DNA from: Galerina marginata
Lineage: Eukaryota; Basidiomycota; Agaricomycetes; Agaricales; Galerinaceae
Assembly: GCA_023014335.1 (NCBI GenBank)
Contig: JAECYW010000005.1
Location: 2,046,001-2,110,000, forward strand
Direction of reading: 5' to 3'
Length of the DNA: 64,000 nt
Shown: piece by piece, positions 43,632 to 55,900 of the stretch
Numbering within the stretch: the stretch's first letter is position 1
How the letters are laid out: each line of letters starts with the position of its first letter
Translations under genes and position numbers: made by a program
Notes under the pieces: model-generated
What the model was told of the DNA's origin: nothing
Seen by the model: only the letters and a program-made list of their open reading frames with translations
Database searches by the model: none

Positions 43632-44705
43632 GATGCCTTTATAATTTTTGAGGCAGATATTGCCGGTGCGTTCACCGGTGAGTGTCCATGTTGTTTTTTT
43701 TTCTCTCTCTGATTCCCGGTTCTTGATAGAGGTTGGGCTAATATTCTACTGCATTCCATGCTGTTCGTCGGCTTGGAAGGGCACATGGTTTCGAAATCAC
43801 GCAAACAAGGGATCGAAAATGGAGAAAATCGGTAGAAGGATGGACTCTTGGTCTAGTATTATGTTGATATATCCTTCCTTGCATATTTCCTGACTGTTTT
43901 TTGTACTATCTGATCACCTATGTGTACTGGCCAGACCAAAAACGCGAGGACCGACGAGGAGCTTTCGAAATAGATATTCTATTTTTGGATTTCTCATGAC
44001 ATCATACCAACCGCGATTGCCCCTTTTACGGATTGTTCGTCCGAATTTTCCCTATATTGTCCGTCAAGGATAATTCTAGAATCCTGATTTGTACCATGTG
44101 GATTGTCAGGATATCCTGATTATCCACAAGTCAGTAACTAGGACGCTAAATAGTAAGGCCCTGGATATCCTGAATTTCCAGGTTGGTGGACCTGAAGACA
44201 TATGTGTAATCCTATTTATCTCATGTGGGATATTGTAAAAACACTACATGGCTACACAGGAATATTTAAAGTAAGAAGCCGTAGATAATTAGGGATTTTC
44301 GAGGCATCTCTGCCATGGACAAGTGGGGAGCATGCAACAATGTTGAACATGTTTAGGGCTAGATACACGAAAGATCTATAGCCCGGGATATCTTGGGAAA
44401 GTGCTAAATACAGGCCAATATCCTGGGGTAGATAATTTTGAGAAAACGCAGTGATTGGGTGACGCACTCGAAGAAAATAGACTTCTTCCAAGTAGATTAG
44501 GTAGTGAGTAGTTGGCCGTCCTACATAAGTCGCACGCCTCGAGGGACAATGAAACATGTAAAGCTTGTATTTCGGCTGATTGTGCCACGGCCCTCCAGAC
44601 TTTTGCGAACAGGGGAAAGGGGAAGCACACGGGAAAACAACGCGTACACAGTTACAAACATCCGGTTTTGTCAATTAAATTACTAATTGGCCGTCTTTTA
44701 CTCTG
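43632..44705. other. Right subterminal-like region and FMO promoter
   Basis: No supported gene. The stretch 44,040-44,290 holds repeated TCAGGAT/ATCCTGA and TATCC motifs and a 30-bp palindrome. The last ~400 bp would include the promoter of the monooxygenase gene. Confidence 0.4.
44098..44127. repeat. 30-bp near-perfect palindrome
   Basis: The two 15-bp arms match at 13 positions and meet at GATATC. The inner part is TCAGGATATCCTGA. The same half-site occurs at 44,081, at ~44,168 and as a hairpin near 35,262, so it may be a transposase-binding site. Confidence 0.7.
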
Positions 44706-46765
44706 ATGGCTGCGAACGACTCGCAGAGAGTGCAGCGGATTGGAATTATCGGCGCGGGTCCAGCTGGCCTTGCAGCGCTGAAGACCGTTCTCGACACCCC
44801 GCAATACAAGGCTGGTGTATGGATCCCCACGGCATTCGAGGCGAGACCTAATGTCGGCGGCGTGTGGTTCGTCCACCCAAGTACATCCACAGCGAATTAG
44901 CCTGACTCGTACTCAGGCTACCTTCAACCCCCGTATCTACGTCGGATGGTCTGCCAGTTACGCCTCCAACGCCGCTGTATGACTCGCTCGCCACCAATCT
45001 CCCACACCCCGTCATGGCCTTCTCCTCCCTTTCTTTCCCACCGAGCACACCGCTATTTCCGAAGGCTCAGGTAGTGCAGACTTACCTTGAGTCTTATGCT
45101 GAAGTCTTTGAACTGCGGGAGCACATCCTGTTCAACCATAGAGTGGTGAATGCCGACTGGACTGCTGAAAGATACTGGGTTGTTCACACCCAAACAGAAC
45201 ACGAAGGTAAACGAAGGGATCAAAACGGTGAAGATAGAAAAGAATGGCATTTTGACCTTCTCCTAGTCTGCAACGGGCACCACAACGTCCCCCGATACCC
45301 TCAAATACCCGGTCTTTCCACGTGGCTCGCAGCAGGACGCGCCGCCCACTCGATGTTCTACCGGAACCCATCGTCCATCCCTGTGCCCCCTAGTCCATCC
45401 GTTCCCTCCAACGGAACCGAACACTATCCGCACCTCAAAAAACAAACCGTCCTCGTCATAGGTGGCGGTCCAAGTGGATCCGACATCACATCCGAGCTCG
45501 TCCCCGTCGCTGCACGCGTTCTGCACTCTTTTTCGCCTAATTCTGCTGCTGCTAGGCAGGCTGCCCGTGCTGGCACCGATGCCGATGCCAATATTTTAGA
45601 TTCCCCTTCCCCTGTTCCTCCTGGTATTGCGGATTCAGCGATCACCAAACCCCGTGTGTCCCGTTTCTCCTCCAATCCTCACGGTGACGGTGAGGGTGGA
45701 ATTGTTTACTTTGAGGATGGCTCGGAAGAACGAAGGGTTGATTTCTGTGTTGTAGCGACGGGCTACGAAGTCTCTTTCCCATTCTTTGGGTCAACCTCAA
45801 CTTCCGGCTCGCCATCGTCATCTCAGAAAGTGTCTCAGAGTTCAAGTCTACTGAACCACACCCCGTATCCGAATGGAATTCCCAACCCTAACTTTATCAT
45901 CCAGAACGCCCTCGTTCCCTCTAACCCGTCCGCATCACGCATCGACACCCAGCTCCGCAACACCTCATGGAGCGTCTTCCCTTTGGCGCGGCACCTCTTC
46001 GGGCTGCCTGGTTGCGGGTTCGCATCTGGGACCGACGCTGTATCTAATTCGAAGGCATCAACTGAATCTACCTCCCATCCTTTTCAAACGAGTTCGGTTT
46101 CGGGTCCGACGCCTGCCTCAAAGTCTGCACAGGCGCCTAATTTGCACTCAACTCTGGCCGACGCGCCTTCAACGTCACCGGCCCTTCCGCCGCCGACATC
46201 GCTTGCCTTCCTCGGCCTCCTCGTCCGCGTCGTGCCTCTTCCGCTGGTAGAGGCACAGGCAAGGGCGGCTTTAGCCGTCTGGGCTGCGGGGAGTACTGGT
46301 TCTACTTCTCTTGACTGGGACCACGAGAAAGAAGACGTTCTCGGGAGGTGGGAGGACCTTAAGGTGAAATGGGAGGCTACTCGGTCTGCATCGGTATCTA
46401 GAGTACCTGAGAAAGACAGAGAAAAGGAGGACGAACTCCAGATGCGGACCTTCATCTCCCGCGAGTTCCAACGCTTCGTAGAGGAGATGAAGCAGTTCGA
46501 CTACCGCGACGCGTTAGACGACTTGGCTGACGCTCTTTCGTCGGAAGCAATGGACAATACGGGTCTCCATGACCGCACACCGCGTGCTAAACCATGGGAG
46601 CGCCACTTCACTGCGGAGAAGATTAAGCTGAGGCAGGCTTGGGTAGAGTTGGAGAGGAGGGGCGTTGCGGAGGAGTGGGTTAGGGGCGTTGGTGAGGGCA
46701 AAGATGCGGAGGCGGAGTGGGTGGCGCTCATGGAGAAGGTTTTGGATTTTGGGAGGACGCTGTGA
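44706..46765 (+). CDS. Flavin-containing monooxygenase-like protein
   Basis: Two exons (44,706-44,866 and 44,917-46,765) give 669 residues. The FAD-binding Rossmann motif is at the start (IGIIGAGPAGLAALKTV, ~12-28). It is followed by NVGGVW, which the intron splits inside the Trp codon; splicing at GTTCGT...ACTCAG gives VGGVWLPSTPV and PLYDSLATNLPHPVMAF. The pyridine-nucleotide site is VLVIGGGPSGSDI (~245), and CVVATGYEVSFPF is the ATG-containing motif. LLVCNGHHNVPRYPQIPGL leads to HSMFYRNP. Such enzymes use FAD, NADPH and oxygen to oxygenate nucleophilic or carbonyl substrates; the substrate is unknown. Ser/Pro-rich insertions (~315-400) lengthen it compared with usual ~450-550-residue FMOs. 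Confidence 0.85.
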
Positions 46766-47294
46766 TACTGATAAAGTAGTAGGCGGTACAAGGGTTACGA
46801 CATGATACATGTATCCATTGAAATTGTAGGTCCTTCTGGCTTGGTAAAAAAGAAAAGCAATGTTAATCTTCAAGAAATACCTTGAACACGCTCAGCAAAT
46901 TCGCAAGTAGAGTACTCTACCGTCATTCCTGCTCTGCCGGTCGCGTGAAATTGAAGGCATAGTTCACTTCACCGAGCAAGTCTGCGGCTAATTTTAATAT
47001 TGGATGGTTTATTTTAAGAACATGCGCGGCGCAGTTGGCCAAAACTGATCCTTTGACCTTGGCTTCAGTCTGGTCTGTTCATCCGATGAAAGAGGTCCTT
47101 CTCTCTTCGTACAGTTTGACTCTGAAGCTGAAGTTTCAGCTTCTATTAACCGATAAATTGATAGGATATATTTATATGTAAATCCGACAATCATTGCTGA
47201 CTGGAAAGAATTTTCTCGACAAATGAAGCAAAAATGCCCAGCTACAGCCGTTTTCTTGCTTAAAATTATGTCGACTACGACGGAAACAAAACGA
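46766..47294. other. Intergenic, no supported gene
   Basis: About 530 bp between the FMO stop and the tRNA. It includes a Pol III terminator-like TTTT run (minus strand) just past the tRNA 3' end. Nothing else is recognised. Confidence 0.4.
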
Positions 47295-47382
47295 TGACCG
47301 AGACAGGGGTCGAACCTGCATTCTCCTGATTCCAAAGTAACTTCTTTCGTAGTCAGACGCGATGCCATTTCGCCACACGGCC
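47295..47382 (-). tRNA. tRNA-Arg(ACG) with a 16-nt intron
   Basis: The minus strand folds as a tRNA: acceptor GGCCGTG/CTCGGTC (one U-U mismatch, one G-U), D stem GCG/CGC, anticodon stem TCTGA/TCAGG and T arm GCAGG-TTCGACC-CCTGT. The loop reads CTACGA, then 16 extra bases, then A, so an intron sits after position 37 as in eukaryotic nuclear tRNAs. The anticodon ACG would read CGU Arg codons after inosine modification. A-box-like TGGCGAAATGG and B-box GGTTCGACCCC are present, and a TTTT terminator follows. The acceptor mismatch is the only weak point. Confidence 0.85.
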
Positions 47383-48068
47383 GATGAAAGGCATGAGGAG
47401 AAAGGACAAATTGTTAAGCGCGGAACATCACATGACTTCTCGCTGCCAACAGATCCGCCCTTGTTCCTGCCTATTTGGGACGCCGATCGTGGTGGTATTA
47501 TCTGACCCTTTGTTCAACCGTTTCAACGTCCACCACTACCGACCTTTGGAGCTGCACGACCAGGCCTACGTTTCTCTTTATCCAAACCATCGTACACGAA
47601 GACTTGAACGTAAATTCAAGGATTTTATCAACTTACTGGTTTCCAGGTGAGCTTGTCTCTCTTGAATTGTTTTTCGTGTTCTTTTTCCAGGGGAAGGAGG
47701 AGTCCGGGTGAGGAGTTACGGAGTGCCAGTGGGGATTCTTGCGATCCTGAGGCAAAAAGAGCTCGCGCAAAGTCGCAGAGGGTCATTGATACACTGTACA
47801 TGCTGGTTTTCGCCACCAAGGGCGCAGTGATGTTATGGAACGCGTTTGTCTTCGACTTTCACGGCCATCGATGATCGTCCCGAGTTTCATTTCTTTGGCC
47901 ATGTCTTTTTTTTGCATGTCTATAACGTTTCTTGAATAATTTCTGATACTTATCATAGTCCAATCCACAGGTCTTGAGTCGATCGACTACGATTGGAAAC
48001 AAACTTGTTTTAGTTGAAGTCCCATTCATCATAATTGCAACCACTTTATTAGCTTGGGAAGCGGAATC
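47383..48068. other. Intergenic between tRNA and F-box gene
   Basis: About 690 bp with only short ORFs. It contains the tRNA upstream region and the F-box gene promoter. Confidence 0.4.
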
Positions 48069-51000
48069 ATGCAAACCCCACTGCATAGGCTAACACCTAC
48101 CCCATCTGAATCAACCCTTTCCGAGTCGGAATCCGATCCACCGTCATCCATACCTCAAGCTAGCATCAATGCCCAAGTCGACGATGGGTCTCAAATTTCG
48201 ACCCCCATCAGCAAGAACAACGTCGTCGCTGCTGTAGGGTCAGCGCAACCTTCAGAAGGTGCAACCGCGTCTAGATCTAGATCTGGGGTTGGAGTTGAAG
48301 ACATTTGTTCGTCGACCGGGAAGAGAAAGGCAAGGGAAGACGAGGAGGGCAGCGAAACAGAAAAGGATTCTCAAGAGACGGAAGCGATCCATTCCAGTGC
48401 TGAACATAGTGCCAAGACTAAACCTCTACATTTTACGAAAAAACGTCGGTTTGATTCGGATGCCGACGAAACCAATGCCGAGGTTCAAACTACAGTCGAG
48501 TCAGCTACCACTGAAACGGCTGGAGGCGCTCCAGCAGCAGTTGCTACACCCGATGTCCCTTCTGTAGGTGTCGCTGGCTCGGCCGACCCCGAGGATGGAG
48601 AAGCAGCCTCTAGTCAGACTCTGAGCGCGTGTTCAGACGACGAAATTCCTGCTTCTGCTCCGTCCACAGATACTCTAGCCGAAGTTCCTCCTTCCAATAC
48701 TACTCCTCCTGAAATGGAAAAAGAAGCTTCAGCCATTCCAGCATCGCCAACAGCTCCCATATCAAATGCGATCGATTCCACGGATGACGAAGTCACTCGT
48801 CCAGCAAAGAAGGCCCGTCTGGACGGTGACGACGCTGGCCAAGTGTTACCTAATTCTCCTCCCACAAGTGTAACCACTGGTGCCAGTATCAATACTTCCC
48901 AACCACCTCCAACGCCCGAAAAACCCAGCCCGTTCTTGACCATCCCTCTCGAAATCCTAGCAGAGATCCTCATCCTTACAGGGTCCTCTCAGCACGTTCT
49001 CGCTACCGCCCGCACTTGCAAGGTCCTCTGCCACACTCTCCTCAGCCCACACGCGCAGTTTATATGGCGCGAGGCGCGGAAAGGGCCAGGTTGCACGTTC
49101 GAGTTCGAGGTCGTGACACAGACTCCTGTGAACCCGGCCGGGATGCTTGGTGGTGGTGCTTGGGTGATGAATGGGTTGGTCCTGAATGTTTTACCGGGTG
49201 GTGGTATGGCAGTGTCGGAACCAGTGAAGGAGAAAAAGACACTAACATTGCCCGACCCTCCGCTGGAGATCTTTGGAGAGGCGGCATACGCTGCATTCGT
49301 GTTCGATTCGGGCAAATGCGAGGTTGGTACTCTTTTTTTTTTCTTGATGCAAATGTTGACAGCTTCATTTGTTTTATTCGTCTTGGTCCAGTGTTGCGGC
49401 AACGAGACTTCCGTAATGTACGCGTCTTTTGCGTTGAGGGCACGTCTATGCAAGAACGTAAGTTCATTCGTCGTTTATTCCTTGTTTTTGTTAATTTTAT
49501 TTTCAGAACCAGTGCACTGCGTATGGATTTATCCCGTCACCATGCTTGCTCACACATTGAATCTGCCATCCGTCATAGGCCCGTTAACAATTTACACCAT
49601 GTTCGAGGCGAGATCGAGAACAAGCTGTCCGAGCTCCTGCCCACAAACGAGGCATCCCAGTGTTTGACCAGTAAGTGCTGAATTTTTATTATTATCATTT
49701 TAGCATTGAATTAGAATTGCCGTCCCCGTTTTTTTAGGGGCCATCTGGAATGGCAATGGCTTTTGTAAGACTCTACGTCCTCTCGAAAAAGGCAGTCTGA
49801 TTTGCTAGGGCACAGGGCCTGAAGTTCAACCAAAGTACTGTCGTCCTGATAAGATGATTGCTGCACGGGAGGAATATGAAACGGAGGCGAATGACGAGGC
49901 CTACAAGAATGTGAGTGTTGATCTAATCAGCGAAAATCTATTCGCTAAATCGATCCTATTTTTGTTTGTAGAAATTCGAGCTTCTTAAAGCCCGCAACGG
50001 AAAGTGGATGGAGGTTTGTCTCATCCGCATCATCCTTGCTTGCCAGTGTAGTTGACCTTCAACACTTTCAGTTCTGTGTCAAGCTATACAAGTGGAGGAA
50101 ATTGCGCCAAAACCAGTTCTATTCCAACAAAGCGGCAAACGAATCTACGTGAGTGCCTTATTTCTTGGCGCACTATGCAGTGTCCAATGATGTCCTGACT
50201 TCTTTAGTGGCAAGAAACTAGCATCGCGATATGGTTGGGAACACGACGACCTTATGAATACCAGCTACGGTGGATATGAAAGGCATAAAAGCAAGTTGAT
50301 CGAGAAAGTTGACGAAGTCGGCATGTCATTGTCCTTTCCTCCCTGTTACCGATCGCTTACAAGACTATAAGATGTCAAAGTGCTGCACAGCTCGATCGAA
50401 GCACAACTTCTCGCACTCGCAGGGAAGCGAGAAAGGCGCAACGCAGAAATCACTCTTATGAAGAACCGAGCAGATGTCGAGGCGGTCTACAAACGCCTGC
50501 GTTCAGGCAAACTCCACCCTTACCTACCTTCGCTTGCCACCTTCCGCCAATTACCGGTGATCAGCATGTTGCAGTCCTCAGAGCGTTCCTCGCCTAGCCA
50601 TTCTGTCGCCGAGACCTTACAGAATGATAAGGTCATGAAAGAGCTCATGATGAACCAGCTGAAGAAGTGGACGGAGAAAGCAAAACAGGATCTAGGCGTT
50701 ACGTTGGGTTTCCCGAAGAATTGGAAGAGCGCTAGCAAGAACATTTTGCATCCTGTTGAGCGAGTGACTGCGCGGTTTTTATGCGTGAAGTGCGAGAGGG
50801 TCGATGCTAAATATAGGGCTGATGGGTCTCTTGATTTCGCCGGGGCTTGTCTCCATGAGTGTGGTGTTGGGAATCAAAAGAAGGGAAGAGTGAGGAAGAG
50901 CAAGGCGGTATGGGATGCGAAGAACTTTGTGAAGGATGAAAAGGTGTGTTTTCTTTCAGATGAATCGGGCTTCGTTTCTGAACTCTTTGTTTGATAGGCC

Positions 51001-51777
51001 ATCAACATTCTAAAGAAGGGTATTGAGACCCTTGGATTCGGGGAAGATAGAGATGGTGGCAACTACTTGCTTCAAGTTGGGCATGCCGCTGTATGCACAT
51101 CTTGCAAACCTTGCATGGTCCTGGACTCCCGTAGCCTTGTAGGCCCTTCGACGCATCAATTATAGCAACCGCTAACCCGATGTTCCTTCTTTAGGTTGGG
51201 CACAGTCACCGACACGACGACATGCAAGTTTCGTTCCCCTCGATGGAGAACATTCTCTCTTACATGGGCGGCTTTCCCTATCACTACGGGCTTGTTCAGA
51301 AGCTCTTAGGCCCCGGGTCGCTATCCAATGCTGGAAAGAAGGAGATTGACAGGAAGAATTATGGGTGCAGACATTGTCTGAGAGACAAGCAAGTTCAAGG
51401 CGCTGCCGCTGCTACCATTGCTACTGCCTCATCCTCGGCTACGGAGAACGTGGGTGGCGACAAAGGAACTACCCATACACAAGAGACGGCTGTTCAACCA
51501 CCATCGTCGAGTAGCAAAGGCCAATCTGCTGCGGCGGAACATATCGAACTCTCAATTGTTGTATATCGGATGCACGACGTTGAGATCGAAGGTCCCCTCG
51601 AGCGGCCACCGCCGTTGTTCAACTTTAATGGGATAAGATCGCACTTGAAGTCCAAGTAAGTTTTGGTCTATCCTTAACAATCTTGTTACTGATACCTTTT
51701 GCCCTCGAAGGCACACAATCGAGGACATCCGCGATGAGGATATTCTTTGTTATCGAACTCCTGATATCATGCTTTGA
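48069..51777 (+). CDS. F-box protein with Cys-rich C-terminal region
   Basis: The ATG at 48,069 follows an in-frame TTG. Residues 1-~285 are disordered and Ser/Glu/Pro-rich with basic patches (GKRKAREDEE, KKRRFDS, PAKKARLD) that could be nuclear localisation signals. The F-box is at ~289-335 (FLTIPLEILAEILILTG ... ARTCKVLCHTLLSPHAQFIW). After introns come helical blocks (EAQLLALAGKRERRNAEITL) and Cys pairs: FLCVKCERVDAKYR ... ACLHECG, then VCTSCKP and YGCRHCLRDK. The last intron lies at ~51,658-51,710, before HTIEDIRDEDILCYRTPDIM and the TGA at 51,775-51,777. About ten exons are needed. F-box proteins recruit substrates to SCF ubiquitin ligases; the target here is unknown. Confidence 0.7.
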
Positions 51778-51995
51778 TATATTTGTTTTCCATCTTGAAT
51801 GTACCATATTTTCTAATCTTTAGTGTAATCAAGCTTTATATATCTGTTAGTATCCAAAGGAATTACACTTTATACTATGTACCTACCAGATCTTGCTACT
51901 GTATATACTCACCTACTGCGCGACTGTTTTTGGAGCCTACCAACACTCTTAAATGAGGCTTCCTTGGTTGATAATACGCAATATACAGCTCGCTT

Positions 51996-53399
51996 CTAGC
52001 TCTGCTCCTGCGCAATCGACTCTTGGGATATCGCCCAGCGAGTGTAATACAAACCATAATCCGTTGAAACTGTACGTGAGGACGCACATGAATAAACCGA
52101 CACGTCGGATGACCTGTCCGACACAGTGGTGACATCGGGGTAGCGAGAGGGGCCAAGGACCAGGCCATATGTCGGAAACGCACTGTATTGTTCAGAAAGA
52201 CGAGCTACAGACTGGGAAAAGTTGATGTGGACTGATTGGTTATTTCTAACTTGTGGATTGCCTGCTTGAACAGCTTTGTCCTGCTTGTTGAAAGATGAAA
52301 TAATAGCATCGAGGGATATTTTCTGCGACTCGGAAATTGGAGGAAGTTTCTGTCGTTGAGAGTTGGTCACACTGTCCACTTTAGCCTGTGTGGCGACCCT
52401 GGGGTTATCATTTGAACTATTATTGCCTGCCGACGTAGTAGGTTTGGATGATAAACTTGGGGAGTGCATAGGTCTGCTACTGCTGTTCCTCGAACGCTCG
52501 CGTCCTTTATAGCTGCCGCTATCAGAGTATTTCGAGGCCCCCCTGTTCGCAACATATTAGCGAACCATAAGACAGCAATGTGATGGAACAAGACTGACCA
52601 GAGCCTACTAACCCATCTCACCCTTTCAACCGCGCTATCCGCAGCCAACCTTTCAACACCATCCGCATACAACAAATGGAACGGCGCCAGCGTCATATCC
52701 GTTAGCCCGGGCTGCCCACCCAACTCACCGCTCTGCTGCCTCGCCGCCATAGTGCCCACATCGTCGCGCGCATATGGGCTCGCCGGAGATGGTGCGGATC
52801 GGATGTCAGTGCAGTTCAACAGGTCCAAAGTGACGACACCACCACCGCCGCCTGGACGGAACCAGGAGACAAGCAGCATGTGTGGGTAGAGGAGGGCTTG
52901 GCATCGTTCCCAGCGGTAGGGTGGCGACACGTGGACGTTTAAGTACCACAGAAGGCCAATATGGATGTGCTGTTAAAGTGGAAAGTGAGCGAAAAGAAAA
53001 GGTAATATCTAAGTGACGACGCACCTCTCTGCCACTCCCATCACTCGTATCATCCCCAACCTCCTCCAAAATCGGCCTCGTCGTGGTTGGCGACGGCCAA
53101 CCGGAACCGCTGGGCACTGGCGCTTGAGGCGTAGAGACCGACGACACAGAGCCCGGAGCCGACTTCTCTCCAGGACGCTTAGCAGCGGGTGTGCGCTCCT
53201 TCCATAATCCAACGACGTTTCTGACTGAGGCGAGCGGCGATCGAGGCGAGGTTTGCGGTGGACGCAGGCCAGATGTTGGGTTAACTAAGAAGGTATCGGT
53301 ATTCCTGAACGGACTCGTATCTGTACCCGTAGGAGTCCTAAGCCCCATAGACCTGGAAGTCGTTGGAGGTGGGGGGGACGAGCTCGATGGCATGCTCAT
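51996..53399 (-). CDS. PH-domain-like protein
   Basis: The ATG at 53,399 starts a Ser/Pro-rich disordered segment (MSMPSSSSPPPPTTSRSMGL). After an intron (about 52,975-53,025) the conserved block HIHIGLLWYLNVHVSPPYRW, ERCQALLYPHMLLVSWFRPG, GVVTLDLLNCTDIRSAPSP and LLYADGVERLAADSAVERVR followed by WVSRLW reads as a pleckstrin-homology-like fold, ending in the usual Trp helix. A second intron (~52,540-52,612) leads to a disordered tail ending ISQESIAQEQS at 51,996. PH domains bind phosphoinositides or proteins at membranes. The tail has no recognised domain. Confidence 0.65.
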
Positions 53400-54962
53400 C
53401 CTAATCCTGATCGATAATGGAGTTCCAGTGTAGCTTTCGATGTACTGGAAGGTGCCAGTCGCTGACGAGGTGGTTGTCGAGCTGGAGCCTCAGAGCTGGT
53501 CCACCAAGCATGGGCGCCCGCAGACAACTTTGTTTGTGTCCGGGCCAGCGGACCGCTAACGGAAGATCAAAATTCTGCTTTTGGCGACGTGGATACAACT
53601 TGGCACCTCGGTTGCGCTTTCTCGTTGAACATTGAAGATGAATTGACATTACACGGAATTTTAAAAAACTGCTCTCGAGCTGTGGGCGTTGAAGTACCTC
53701 GATAAAAGGGCAAATTCCATGATCTAATACGGAATAAGCACTAGCGCCCTGGGCGCCCAACGAGCGCTTACCACGGAAGAATAGACCACACCATACAAGT
53801 CCCCGAGTATACCAATACACGACGCCATTCATCAGGCTTGGAGAAAGAAGCTAAAAACAGAAGTTCGTCCTAAAGATACAAGCCTATAATTTTCAAACTC
53901 GCAATCGCCGCCTCTCCGCTGAGGGCAGCCCTTTAGATCCGGCCCCAAAGCACTTAAGAATCCATCGGAGGGATTTTCCACGGTTTCAAGGAGGTCATCG
54001 ACGATATCCTTAATCCCATAACCATAGGACGACAGGATCATATTAGGCAATAGTAACGGTCATCAAAATGCCTCTACTTACTGGACCTAACATAGAACCG
54101 GTAGCGGGGATATCGGAATAATATAATTTATTGCTATTAGAGCAAAACAAACACCTACATCTGCGTTCGAGTGGTAGACGTCAACCGAGGGAAGAAATGG
54201 GGGTTTCAACTCAGTATATAAGTGATAGTAGAGTAGATCATACATGTCAGATAGAAGGTTATACGAAGGCAGCATGTAAGACAAAGTCAGGAGTAGTGTC
54301 GTCGTAGATTCAGATTTACAGCTGATGCCAACTGGTATCATTGACCCTCTGACGCGATTTGCGCGTACAAAGATTCAGACAACGCCCAAGGAAGCATCAG
54401 GGGTGGATCCGAGTTTGGGTTTGACGATTGGCCGAGTGGAGACTCAGAAAAGGATGTTCGTGACTACTTTGTCCTTCGCCGAAAAGTTCTGGACGAAAGG
54501 CTCGTAACTTGTAAGCATTGGGAAATCATCCCCGACGACCCTCATGCTCCCCGTCCACCACGCACTGGAATCTTTTTGAAAGCCTTGAATAACCTGGTCA
54601 TGCCTGCCAGAAAAAAATGATAAGGCGAGGCAATGGAGGATAAGAACGACGAGAGACCAGATGGTGCGGCTCAGCGAACCGTCGGAGATTCAAACACGTG
54701 GAATTTGGCGCCGGTCGTTCAACGAAAAGCAGTGCCTCGTCCTCTGAGATGACTAACTGTAATGTGCGTTAGATAATATTGCGCAGGGAAATGCTGAGCG
54801 AGAGAACCATTGTACGATACAGGGATTACAAAACAGCTCTAATATTAATCAATGGGTACAATATAGTGAATGGTCGTCAATAGTGGATACAAATGTATGC
54901 GCAAATGTGAGATGTCATGGATAGTCGTGATATAACAAATTGGGCGGAACGTTGCAGACACT
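53400..54962. other. Intergenic, no supported gene
   Basis: About 1.56 kb between two minus-strand genes. Several ORFs of 60-140 codons occur but none has domain-like sequence or splice-supported extension. It should contain the PH-gene promoter and the 3' region of the secreted-protein gene. Confidence 0.45.
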
Positions 54963-55900
54963 CTAAAGACACAAACCCAGAATCACCGCGCCGTTCTTGC
55001 ACTTGTCAGGCGGTGGCGTTCCGAGAAGGGCTTGTAGCGCTGGACCCAAGAAATTTGTCAACGCGTCGGTGAGGTCCTCTGTCAGATCCAGAATCGCAAT
55101 GATGATGCACTTCGTCTCATACACAACTGGATGAAGAGTTTCGTATAAGGACAGATAGAAATTCCGGACATAGCGAGATAACTTACTGGGAGCCAAGGCG
55201 GGACCGAGACCAGGGATATTATCGACAGCTCTGGCAGTAGAGTCCAACATCACCTTGTGGGCATTGACGATCTGCTTGGCGAGGGTTTCCAGATCGTTCT
55301 GTTTGTCGTAATTGGCCAATCCTTTGTCAGACTTGGCTTGGGCATAGGCTTCTTCGTACCCTTGGACGTTTGCGTTGAAATCGGAGAGACTTGAAATGTA
55401 GTCCTGCTGAAAATCGTCGTTGTCGCTGTCGACATCCTGCGAGGTTGCGGCGAGTTTTTCTAAAGCAAGTCAGCGAGTGTCGCGACAGAGGGAAGGGCGC
55501 ATCGCTTACTTAAAGCCTTTGCGTTTTGGGAAGCGCCGTCAGAGTACCTGGCCAAGTCGGCCAGCGAGCCAGGACCCTCAACGCTTCGAAGACCTCCAAG
55601 GCTTCCAAAGTCTCCAAGGACCCCAAGACCTTCGAGTTCATCAAGACCTCCAAGGCCGCCAAGACTCCGAGAACTTTCCGTAGAGTAGACCGAGGCGATC
55701 ACTGGGAGGGATTGCAGCCTGCGCGCAGCGACTTTGGGAATTGATCGATTGACAGAAACTGGGCTAAGCGAGTAATCCGCAGCCATGAGAGGAAGCGGTA
55801 AAGGGATCGGCGTCGCTATTACAGGCAAGGCGAGGGATAGAAGACCGAGCAGCCTGAGAGCGTACAACGCTAGGCGCATTGGGCGGGTATCGAGGGACAT
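54963..55900 (-). CDS. Secreted Gly/Leu-repeat protein, unknown function
   Basis: The ATG at 55,900 gives MSLDTRPMRLALYALRLLGL and LSLALPVIA, a signal peptide likely cut near ATP. A Gly/Leu/Ser tract follows (SLGGLGGLDELEGLGVLGDF, then GSLGGLRSVEGPGSL), encoded by irregular ~9-bp repeats at 55,565-55,680. After an intron the second half is helical (YISSLSDFNANVQGYEEAYA ... LETLAKQIVNAHKVMLDSTA). Another intron at ~55,139-55,190 precedes VYETKCIIIAILDLTEDLTD and the Cys-bearing end PPPDKCKNGAVILGLCL. It resembles small secreted proteins of wood- or plant-associated basidiomycetes, but I cannot name a family. Confidence 0.6.

Larger units (their letters stand above)
35180..44290. mobile_element. 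Probable CACTA/EnSpm element with three genes (ends approximate)
   Basis: The segment encloses an intact Tnp2-like transposase gene, a small gene (B) on its left and a convergent coiled-coil gene on its right. Both outer regions are rich in ATCCTGA/TCAGGAT and TATCC motifs and share TAGATAATTAGG (35,189 and 44,283) and GATATTTAAA-like sequences. The exact CACTA...TAGTG termini and target duplication were not found, so the limits are a guess from the motif fields. Confidence 0.4.

Noticed and set aside
53401..53832. Minus-strand 143-codon ORF
   Set aside because: It has no homology-like motif, no signal peptide and no exon partners; probably chance.
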